Part shown: one piece after another, positions 1 through 5,223 of the stretch
Layout: each line of letters begins with the position of its first letter
Position numbering within the stretch: position 1 is the stretch's first letter
Origin: CAZPAH01 sp964584495
Lineage (GTDB): Bacteria > Krumholzibacteriota > Krumholzibacteriia > Krumholzibacteriales > Krumholzibacteriaceae
Assembly (NCBI GenBank): GCA_964584495.1
Contig: CAZPAH010000121.1
Location: 1-8,408 of the forward strand
Direction of reading: 5' to 3'
Length of the DNA: 8,408 nucleotides
Made by a program: the position numbers and the translations under genes
The notes under the pieces: model-generated
What the model was told of the DNA's origin: nothing
The model's input: the letters and a program-made list of their open reading frames with translations, nothing else
The model's database searches: none

Positions 1-132
1 TTCCATATCGACGGTGTAGGAGATGAATGGATCGCCGTCATGGAAAGCCCGGGGCAGCTGCCCGCATCCGCTCGAAAGGATTGCCAGAGAAGCTACAATA
101 ATTGATACCATGCATATAGCGGTAAATTTCAT
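1..132 (-). CDS. Putative lipoprotein, N-terminal fragment cut by the window edge
   Basis: An ATG read on the minus strand at 132 opens a frame that stays open for 44 codons to the window edge. The peptide starts MKFTAICMVSIIVASLAIL, has a charged N-terminus and a hydrophobic core of about 16 residues, and then reads L-S-S-G-C with Cys23 as the likely lipidated residue. This is a type II signal peptide with a slightly loose lipobox (Ser at -3). After the Cys comes GQLPRAFHDGDPFISYTVDM, too little to assign a family. An AGGGAG sequence (145-150) lies 12 nt upstream of the ATG, a rather long spacing. The gene is divergent from the sirtuin gene. The secretion signal is fairly clear; function is unknown. 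Confidence 0.6.
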   Translation of the reverse strand, partial: MKFTAICMVSIIVASLAILSSGCGQLPRAFHDGDPFISYTVDME

Positions 133-144
133 GGGCAAACAGCT

Positions 145-150
145 CTCCCT
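145..150 (-). promoter_or_regulatory. Shine-Dalgarno sequence of the partial lipoprotein gene
   Basis: AGGGAG on the minus strand, 12 nt before the ATG at 132. The spacing is longer than ideal, but it is the only purine-rich match near this start. Confidence 0.4.
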
Positions 151-170
151 ATATAGATCATGGGCCGGCA

Positions 171-180
171 TCCTCGAGGA
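171..180. repeat. 10-bp perfect palindrome in the divergent intergenic region
   Basis: TCCTCGAGGA reads the same on both strands. It sits 38 bp upstream of the lipoprotein start in the 133-322 intergenic region. About 20 bp further right are a GATCGATC palindrome (198-205) and two copies of TCCCGT (191-196 and 204-209). It could be an operator, but short palindromes also arise by chance. Confidence 0.3.
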
Positions 181-287
181 GAGTAATCGGTCCCGTAGAT
201 CGATCCCGTCTCCCGCTCCGAAGAAGGGGGCCATCGATATCAAACAATCCTTACACTGCAAGCCTTATTCCAAACCTTCCTGTAAAG

Positions 288-316
288 TTGACCTCAGCCG
301 ATCCTTACGCTAGAAT
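288..316 (+). promoter_or_regulatory. Sigma70-type promoter giving a probably leaderless sirtuin mRNA
   Basis: TTGACC at 288-293 (5 of 6 to the -35 consensus) and TAGAAT at 311-316 (5 of 6 to the -10 consensus) are separated by exactly 17 bp. The -10 hexamer ends 6 nt before the ATG at 323, so the expected transcription start falls on or beside the A of the start codon. There is no Shine-Dalgarno match before that ATG. Both facts fit a leaderless transcript. The -10 box also contains the in-frame TAG that closes the reading frame upstream of the start. Confidence 0.7.
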
Positions 317-322
317 ATCAAC

Positions 323-1066
323 ATGCACGAAGGGATCGAAGAAGCCGCCGCTATGCTGGCCAGTTCCACGCGAGCGGTGGTATCGACCGGCGCGGGTATA
401 TCGAGGGAAAGCGGTATTCCCACCTTCAGGGACGCCGATGGTTTATGGAACAGTTACCGCCCCGAAGAGCTCGCCACCGAGGAAGGTTTTCTCGCCAACC
501 CCGGACTCGTATGGAGATGGTACATGGAGAGGCTCTCCACGGCGAGAGACAGGGAGCCGAATCCGGGACATTACGCCCTCGCCGATCTGGAAAAGCTTCT
601 TCCATCCCTTCTCACGGTGACCCAGAACATCGACAACCTGCACAGGAGAGCGGGGATCAGTAAAATAGTCGAGCTCCACGGGAGCATAGAGAGGTTCAGG
701 TGTCTGGAAAATTCGCATCTACACGATTGGAACGATGGTTGGACAAGCGATGAACCGCCCCTATGCCACTGCGGCTCGATGATGAGGCCCGACGTCGTCT
801 GGTTCGGAGAAACCCTCCCGCGCGACGAGTTGGAAAGGGCTTTCACCGAAGCGATGAATTGCGATGTCATGCTCGTGATCGGCACTTCCGGAATCGTTCA
901 GCCTGCCGCTCAGCTGCCCTGGATAGCGAAAAGCGTCGGAGCCCCGGTTATCGAGATAAATATCGGCAGGACCGTGCTGACCGGTATGGCGGACATATTC
1001 CTTCAGGGAAAATCGGGCGAGATACTTCCCATCGTTGCCGGAAGGGTCAGGGAGATGCTGGGCTAG
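323..1066 (+). CDS. cobB: NAD-dependent protein deacylase, Sir2 family, CobB/SIRT5-like
   Basis: This 247-residue protein is a full-length bacterial sirtuin, which removes acyl groups from protein lysines using NAD+ and releases nicotinamide and O-acyl-ADP-ribose. Visible motifs in order: GAGIS...SGIPTFRD (residues 23-37, NAD binding), TQNIDNLH (100-107), catalytic His119 in ELHGS, the zinc module, RPDVVWFGE (155-163), IGTSG (186-190) and EIN (211-213). Tyr67 and Arg70 form the Y-x-x-R pair that in SIRT5 and E. coli CobB binds negatively charged acyl groups, so succinyl- or malonyl-lysine are plausible substrates in addition to acetyl-lysine. The zinc module keeps only three cysteines (127, 148, 150), with Asn at the usual fourth position; E. 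coli CobB is reduced in a similar way. The ATG at 323 is the only start option after an in-frame TAG at 311. The gene converges on the Wzz-family gene with a 23-bp gap. Likely cytoplasmic. Confidence 0.95.
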   Translation: MHEGIEEAAAMLASSTRAVVSTGAGISRESGIPTFRDADGLWNSYRPEELATEEGFLANPGLVWRWYMERLSTARDREPNPGHYALADLEKLLPSLLTVTQNIDNLHRRAGISKIVELHGSIERFRCLENSHLHDWNDGWTSDEPPLCHCGSMMRPDVVWFGETLPRDELERAFTEAMNCDVMLVIGTSGIVQPAAQLPWIAKSVGAPVIEINIGRTVLTGMADIFLQGKSGEILPIVAGRVREMLG

Positions 1067-1089
1067 AGCGATGGAATCCGAGCCGCCGC

Positions 1090-2268
1090 TTACAGACGAA
1101 GTCGTCTTTTCAATGCCAGGAAATCTTCTTTAGCGATCTCGAGGATCCTGCTGAAAGCCCTTTCCTCGGCTTCATCCCTCTCTGCCATCGTGATCCATCC
1201 CCACCACGCCAGCATGATGCAGGTCCAGAGAAACGCCGCCGCGGCTGCTATAACGATTACGGCGGGGCGCGGAATCCCCGCCCTTCTCTCGGGAAGGTTC
1301 GGCATATCGACCACCTGCACGGTGGGTGTGTTTCTCGCCCTGTCTATACCGGCTTCCTCGTAACGCTCTAGAAGAAAGGAGTATACCTTCTCGTTCACCT
1401 CGAGATCCCTCTGAAGGGCTGCATACCGCTGGAAGAGAACGGGCATCCTGGACAGGGGCGGAAAGACCGTCGAGGATGAGTCACCCTCCATTATCTTCTG
1501 AAGCTGCTCGTTGAGATTATTGAACTCGGCTTCCTTCCTCTTGAGCTCGACGGCGTCCTCTCTGGCATATTCCCTCAGAAGATCGAGCTCGATTTCCGCT
1601 ATCGAAGCCCTCACCTTGAGCGAGGCCGCCACCTCGATGACACCCTTCAACTGTTCCTCGAAATTTATGATGCCGTTCTTCTCCTGGAAATCCGCCATTT
1701 TGGATCTCGTTTCGGAAAGCCTCGACCGGTACTTGTCGATCTGCCCGCCGACGAACCGCATCGTGTTTTCCGCCCTGGTGAACTGGAAATACGTATTCAG
1801 AGAATCGAGACAGCTTATATACGCCGATACAAGCCTTTTTGCCATGAATGGGTCCCTGTCCCTCAACTTGATGGAAATCATACCGGTCTGCAATGCGCTG
1901 AGCGATGTCCGGGAGCGCAATTCCCTGAACGCTTCGTCCATCGAGCCGGTTCCGTACCATTCCCTGAGAGAATGGGTTTCGATCACCGTCTCTCCAAGTC
2001 TGCGGCTGCCGAGTATATCGACAAGAATTGCAGCGGTCGTCGAGCCCGCAGTATTGGGGACGATCATGGATGGAAGGTTGAGCTGCGCCATCCATGCCGT
2101 GAGAAGCCCCTCGTTACCTTCCTCGAGCGGGGGCATGATCAGCGCTCTCGATTCGTAGGAGGGAGGAGCGAAAATCACGTATACGGCCGCGGCAAGGGCG
2201 AAGACCGCCGTTACGACTGCTATCGCCTTTCTTCTCTCGACGATATACTGGAGTATTCGAAAATTCAT
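1090..2268 (-). CDS. Wzz-family chain-length determinant / polysaccharide co-polymerase-like protein
   Basis: The 392-residue protein has the polysaccharide co-polymerase layout: a short cytoplasmic N-terminus, a first membrane helix (about 15-34), a long periplasmic part with charged helical, probably coiled-coil stretches (about 160-300), the pre-helix segment YSFLLERYEEAGIDRA...VVDMPNLPERRAGIPRP (about 296-335), and a second membrane helix (about 335-358). A cytoplasmic tail of about 35 charged residues follows. Family members control the length or export of O-antigen, capsule or exopolysaccharide chains. No Walker motif or Tyr-rich kinase tail is present, so this is not a BY-kinase fusion. 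GGGGAG lies 7 nt before the ATG, confirming the start. It is the last gene of the tyrS-led run, 49 bp after the barrel-protein gene. No glycosyltransferase, polymerase or flippase is in the window, so the polysaccharide is unknown. Confidence 0.85.
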   Translation of the reverse strand: MNFRILQYIVERRKAIAVVTAVFALAAAVYVIFAPPSYESRALIMPPLEEGNEGLLTAWMAQLNLPSMIVPNTAGSTTAAILVDILGSRRLGETVIETHSLREWYGTGSMDEAFRELRSRTSLSALQTGMISIKLRDRDPFMAKRLVSAYISCLDSLNTYFQFTRAENTMRFVGGQIDKYRSRLSETRSKMADFQEKNGIINFEEQLKGVIEVAASLKVRASIAEIELDLLREYAREDAVELKRKEAEFNNLNEQLQKIMEGDSSSTVFPPLSRMPVLFQRYAALQRDLEVNEKVYSFLLERYEEAGIDRARNTPTVQVVDMPNLPERRAGIPRPAVIVIAAAAAFLWTCIMLAWWGWITMAERDEAEERAFSRILEIAKEDFLALKRRLRL

Positions 2269-2275
2269 TAACAGG

Positions 2276-2281
2276 CTCCCC
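2276..2281 (-). promoter_or_regulatory. Shine-Dalgarno sequence of the Wzz-family gene
   Basis: GGGGAG on the minus strand, 7 nt before the ATG at 2268. It sets the start of this gene. Confidence 0.75.
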
Positions 2282-2317
2282 GGTTACATTATGCTGCGGG
2301 TTTCCAATTCGTTCATC

Positions 2318-3334
2318 TCATTCGTCCTGAGAACTCCTGCCCTTTTTGATGCAGAAGGTGAATATCACGCCGTGCGGATAGTCTCCTTCGGAATGGACAC
2401 CGAGCTTTTCGATAATAATGAAATAATCGATATCGAGCTGGAACTGAAAATCGTACGTTCTGAAGGCGGCGAAGCCGCACCCGGCCAGCAGGCAGAGTCC
2501 GGTACCGCTATCATCATACTCGAGGTCGAACCCTCCTTCCTCGATCTTCTCCCTCACCTTGAGCCAGTGTATGCCGACTCCCGCGCTGATGAACGGGCTG
2601 AAGTCGCTCCTGCTCATGTACTTGCCCAGTTTTGTCTCCAGAATTGCGAAATCCGTTGCCGAATAGCCCTCGTCATCCAGGTCTCCTCCCCATCTCAGCC
2701 CCGATCTACCGGCGAGAAAATAATCCGATGTATCGTACTGATATACAAAATCTATCGCGGTAAGCCTGTCCACGCCACCCATCGATCCCGAGACCGGCCA
2801 CATGAAACCGACCCTGAATCCCTTCGCTGCGAAAGACTCCCTCCTCCTCTGCGGCATATATTCATTCTCGGTGATCAGCCCGACCTCCGCCGTATCGTCG
2901 ATCTTCCTTCCGGTGGTCAATCCCTTCGCAACCCGCTTTAGCACGATATCGAGATCCTCCTCGGTCTGGGCGACCCCGTCCACCGTAACGATCACCTCTT
3001 CACTTCTTGCATCGACCAGGCTGGCGTTGACAATGATCTTGCCTCCAAGCCTGGTAAGGCTTCCCGTCACTGCCTTGTCCAGCCCCGCCTCCCTCGTAAG
3101 GGATACCGCGCAGCTGAAATCGTGACATTCCACGTCTCCGAGGACTTTGAAAGGATTCACCGAGATATATACGCCCTCTGCGTCCAGCGCTCCGTTGAAG
3201 ATAACCGAAACCGCGTCGACGAGACCCTCGTCGACACCGACGCCCCTGAACCTGAACACGAGTACCTGCTCCTTGGCCGCGCCCGATCCGGCAAATGCGA
3301 CGATCAAGAAAAGAACGGCCAGGATCCGCTTCAT
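2318..3334 (-). CDS. Secreted envelope protein: LpoB/CsgG-like N-domain plus C-terminal beta-barrel-like domain
   Basis: The start is the ATG at 3334, giving 338 residues. It has AAAGGGG 9 nt upstream and begins a clean signal peptide (MKRILAVLFLIVAFAGSGAA, cleavage near residue 20). The frame is open 32 codons further upstream, but that part overlaps the preceding gene and lacks signal-peptide character. Residues about 21-140 resemble the periplasmic CsgG/LpoB/TolB-N type fold: VLVFRF near the start, C70 and C75 in an ECHDFSCA motif, then GLDKAVTGSL...GGKIIVNASLVDARSEEV. Residues about 170-332 alternate aromatic and polar residues in short strands separated by acidic loops (such as FISAGVGIHWL and FQFQLDIDYFIII), as in a small outer-membrane barrel. 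It is not a lipoprotein. The specific role is unknown; its neighbours suggest envelope assembly or export. Signal peptide confident, N-domain likely, barrel moderately likely. Confidence 0.75.
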   Translation of the reverse strand: MKRILAVLFLIVAFAGSGAAKEQVLVFRFRGVGVDEGLVDAVSVIFNGALDAEGVYISVNPFKVLGDVECHDFSCAVSLTREAGLDKAVTGSLTRLGGKIIVNASLVDARSEEVIVTVDGVAQTEEDLDIVLKRVAKGLTTGRKIDDTAEVGLITENEYMPQRRRESFAAKGFRVGFMWPVSGSMGGVDRLTAIDFVYQYDTSDYFLAGRSGLRWGGDLDDEGYSATDFAILETKLGKYMSRSDFSPFISAGVGIHWLKVREKIEEGGFDLEYDDSGTGLCLLAGCGFAAFRTYDFQFQLDIDYFIIIEKLGVHSEGDYPHGVIFTFCIKKGRSSQDE

Positions 3335-3343
3335 CAATTTAAA

Positions 3344-3350
3344 CCCCTTT
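3344..3350 (-). promoter_or_regulatory. Shine-Dalgarno sequence choosing the start of the envelope protein gene
   Basis: AAAGGGG on the minus strand, 9 nt before the ATG at 3334. Together with the signal peptide it favours this start over the longer open frame reaching 3430. Confidence 0.7.
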
Positions 3351-3368
3351 CGCGTAATACCCGCCATC

Positions 3369-3382
3369 AGGCCCGGCGGCCT
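3369..3382 (-). other. GC-rich hairpin between two genes of the tyrS run
   Basis: AGGCC, a 4-nt loop, then GGCCT form a perfect 5-bp stem about 10 nt after the stop codon of the CxxC protein gene. No run of T follows on the minus strand, so it is not a standard intrinsic terminator. It could stabilise or segment the mRNA; chance is also possible at this GC content. Confidence 0.3.
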
Positions 3383-3392
3383 CCGGCTAGAC

Positions 3393-3740
3393 TCATTTCT
3401 CCAGCAGAGATTCCAGCTGTTCCGCTGCAATCCTGAGGTGAGGGATAACTATCGAGCCTCCGACGATCAACGCTACGTTGAAAGTCTCGTAAAACTCCTC
3501 CTCGGTCGCTCCGGCCTCTGCGCACTTTATCAAATGGTAGGAAATACAGTCGTTGCAGCGAAGAACCATCGAACAGGCCAATCCTATCAACTCTTTCGTT
3601 TTCGCGGGGAGCGCTCCCTCGTGATAGGCCTGCTCGTCGAGCGCGAAGAACCTCTTGATGCCGAGATGCTCTCCGGAAAATATCAGCTCGTTAAGACGTT
3701 CCCTTCTCTCCTCGAATTCCTTCTTCCACTTGTCGGACAT
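3393..3740 (-). CDS. Carboxymuconolactone decarboxylase / AhpD-like CxxC protein
   Basis: This small all-helical protein of 115 residues has the usual single-domain length of the family. The diagnostic segment is at residues 50-69: Glu50 in TKELIGLA, then C62-N-D-C65 and His69, matching the E...CxxCxxxH active-site pattern of AhpD-like members. The following GATEEEFYETFNVALIVGGS is also typical. Members with CxxC reduce peroxides or disulfides using a thiol partner, whereas true carboxymuconolactone decarboxylases lack the pair, so a redox role is favoured here. The substrate cannot be read from the sequence. There is no signal peptide, so it is cytoplasmic. GAAAGG (3750-3755) lies 9 nt before the ATG. 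It is the second gene after tyrS, with a 21-bp gap, and probably shares its transcript. Confidence 0.88.
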   Translation of the reverse strand: MSDKWKKEFEERRERLNELIFSGEHLGIKRFFALDEQAYHEGALPAKTKELIGLACSMVLRCNDCISYHLIKCAEAGATEEEFYETFNVALIVGGSIVIPHLRIAAEQLESLLEK

Positions 3741-3761
3741 GATCGGAAACCTTTCTTCTCT

Positions 3762-4988
3762 TCAGTCCGCCGGAGTTACCCGTATATATTTTTTCTTGCC
3801 GGCCCTGAGCGTGATAATTCCGTTATCGAGATCGCCGTTCGAAATTTTCTCGTCGAACTGCTCGAGCCTTCTTCCGTTCACGTACCCGCCGCCCTGCTGT
3901 ATCAACCGCCTGGCTTCTCCCCTGGAACCGGATATCCCGCAGTCCGCGAAAAGGATGAACGCCGGCACGCCTTCTTCCAGCCTGCTTCTCTCGATTTCGA
4001 AGGACGGTGCCGAGTCCGAGCCGGCCGAACCGCCCGAGAAAAGCTCCCTGGAGGCCTTACGGGCCATCTCTGCTTCCTTGTCACCGTGCAGCAGCCTCGT
4101 CGTCTCGAAAGCGAGAACCTCCTTCGCATCCCTAAGATCGGAACCCTTGAGCTTCGATAAACGGGTCACCTCGTCCATCGGGAGAAAGGTAAAGAGGGAT
4201 AGATACCTCCCGACATCCCTGTCGTCGCTGTTTATCCAGTACTGATAATATTCGTAGGGCGAGGTCCGTTCGGGATCCAGCCAGACGGCGCCGCTTTCCG
4301 TCTTACCCATCTTCGCCCCCGAGGCGGTGACCAGAAGGGGGAAGGTCATCGCTTCAACGTCTCCCCCTTCTACCCTTCGGATGAGGTCGACGCCGGCTAG
4401 AATATTTCCCCACTGGTCGTTGCCCCCCATCTGTATCGTGCAGTCATAATTCCTGTAGAGCGTGAGAAAATCGTAAGCCTGCAGGAGCATGTAATTGAAT
4501 TCGATGAAATTCAACCCAGTCTCCAGCCGCATCCTGTATGATTCGGCCGAAAGCATCTTGTTCACGCTGAAATGACGACCGATGTCCCGCAGGAACTCGA
4601 TATAGTTCAGAGGCCTCAGCCATTCGGCGTTGTCCAGCATGAGGGCCTTGCCCTCCGAGAAATCTATAAAATGGCTCAGTTGCTGCTTAAGCCCGTCGGC
4701 GTTGGAATCTATCTCTTCCCTCGTCAGCAGTTGCCTAAGCTCTGACTTGCCGCTGGGATCGCCTATCATCGTCGTGCCGCCGCCCACCAGGGCGATCGGC
4801 CTGTGACCGTGCTTCTGCATGTGCGCTAAGGCCATTATCGGCACTAGGCTGCCGCAGTGAAAGCTGTCCGATGTCGGATCGAACCCTATATAACAGGTGA
4901 CCGGTTTCGATAGCATCTTTCTGATACGCTCCTCGTCGGAGCACTGCTCGAAAAAACCTCGTTCTTTGAATATATCCAAAACGTTCAT
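3762..4988 (-). CDS. tyrS: Tyrosyl-tRNA synthetase
   Basis: The 408-residue class I aminoacyl-tRNA synthetase charges tRNA-Tyr with tyrosine. Motifs: YIGFDPTSDSFHCGS (33-47, the HIGH region), LVGGGTTMIGDPSGK (67-81), Y166xxxQ170xxD173 for tyrosine binding, QMGGNDQWGN (186-195), KMGKT (226-230, the KMSKS loop) and a C-terminal S4 RNA-binding domain (about 342-405, with SRGEARRLIQQGGGYVNG). Length and order are normal. The HIGH element reads HCGS, so its second His is Ser. The start is the ATG at 4988, preceded at 9 nt by GGGAGGAG; the frame is open to 5309, but the extra 107 codons show no synthetase homology and contain promoter-like AT-rich DNA. It is the first gene of the minus-strand run and is divergent from the protease gene. 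Its leader can fold a hairpin around the ribosome binding site. Confidence 0.97.
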   Translation of the reverse strand: MNVLDIFKERGFFEQCSDEERIRKMLSKPVTCYIGFDPTSDSFHCGSLVPIMALAHMQKHGHRPIALVGGGTTMIGDPSGKSELRQLLTREEIDSNADGLKQQLSHFIDFSEGKALMLDNAEWLRPLNYIEFLRDIGRHFSVNKMLSAESYRMRLETGLNFIEFNYMLLQAYDFLTLYRNYDCTIQMGGNDQWGNILAGVDLIRRVEGGDVEAMTFPLLVTASGAKMGKTESGAVWLDPERTSPYEYYQYWINSDDRDVGRYLSLFTFLPMDEVTRLSKLKGSDLRDAKEVLAFETTRLLHGDKEAEMARKASRELFSGGSAGSDSAPSFEIERSRLEEGVPAFILFADCGISGSRGEARRLIQQGGGYVNGRRLEQFDEKISNGDLDNGIITLRAGKKKYIRVTPAD

Positions 4989-4993
4989 ACGGC

Positions 4994-5011
4994 GGATCTC
5001 CTCCCGGATCC
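4994..5011 (-). promoter_or_regulatory. tyrS Shine-Dalgarno sequence in a hairpin loop
   Basis: On the minus strand GGATC and GATCC form a 5-bp stem around an 8-nt loop, CGGGAGGA, which holds most of the tyrS Shine-Dalgarno sequence GGGAGGAG (4998-5005). The start codon is 9 nt downstream of the Shine-Dalgarno sequence. A loop-presented site could be open to ribosomes or be a target for a regulator. The Shine-Dalgarno call is strong; the hairpin's role is inference. Confidence 0.55.
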
Positions 5012-5078
5012 CCTCTCTCGGCGGTTCCCGTAATCTCCTAGTCCCGGAACTGATATACAATGCCCCGTCGGTAAAATC

Positions 5079-5084
5079 ATTATA
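5079..5084 (-). promoter_or_regulatory. Candidate -10 box for the tyrS transcript
   Basis: A perfect TATAAT on the minus strand lies in an AT-rich patch about 90 nt upstream of the tyrS ATG. The predicted start near 5072 would give a leader of about 80 nt. The -35 region is poor: the best hexamers at 17-19 bp are ATCGCA and TTATCG. A regulated promoter needing an activator is one explanation, chance another. Confidence 0.4.
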
Positions 5085-5104
5085 AATATTTTCCGCGGTT
5101 CTGC

Positions 5105-5132
5105 GATAACATGGATAATGATAACACGATAA
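5105..5132. repeat. Cluster of four GATAA (TTATC) repeats in the divergent region
   Basis: GATAA occurs at 5105-5109, 5114-5118, 5120-5124 and 5128-5132 on the plus strand, four copies in 28 bp; three of the intervening or flanking steps also carry AT-rich spacers. On the minus strand this is TTATC repeated just upstream of the TATAAT at 5079-5084, where an activator or repressor of tyrS would bind; it is also upstream of the protease gene. The spacings (9, 6, 8) are irregular, so a simple AT-rich tract is possible. Confidence 0.35.
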
Positions 5133-5223
5133 ACTTTGTGCAATAAGAATTTTTTCTACTATTTCCGAATTTCCGCCCATCCGGCCAGGATAACGGGATC
5201 GCCGGAAAACCGGAACACGAATA

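Noticed and set aside
1067..1089. Terminator between the convergent sirtuin and Wzz genes
   Set aside because: The 23-bp gap holds no hairpin or T run.
763..1371. 202-codon open frame on the plus strand
   Set aside because: It overlaps the sirtuin in another frame and then the Wzz gene antisense; Arg-rich translation without motifs.
1511..2158. 215-codon open frame on the plus strand
   Set aside because: It is antisense to the Wzz-family gene, which has a clear fold and Shine-Dalgarno; low-complexity Ser/Leu-rich translation.
3369..3382. Intrinsic terminator between the CxxC and envelope protein genes
   Set aside because: The hairpin has only 5 bp and no following T run, so it is listed as a hairpin only.
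3335..3430. 32-codon extension of the envelope protein frame
   Set aside because: It overlaps the end of the CxxC protein gene, and the ATG at 3334 has a Shine-Dalgarno and starts a clean signal peptide.
3147..4160. 337-codon open frame on the plus strand
   Set aside because: It runs antisense across the CxxC protein, tyrS and envelope protein genes, has no recognisable domain, and is explained by their codon pattern.
5136..5162. Promoter for the protease gene (TTGTGC and TACTAT)
   Set aside because: Both hexamers match poorly and the spacer is 15 bp, so no promoter is called.
5203..5214. CCGG-AAAA-CCGG inverted repeat before the protease gene
   Set aside because: The stem is only 4 bp and CCGG is self-complementary and common at this GC content.
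4989..5223. T-box riboswitch upstream of tyrS
   Set aside because: No T-box consensus, specifier loop or terminator/antiterminator pair could be recognised.
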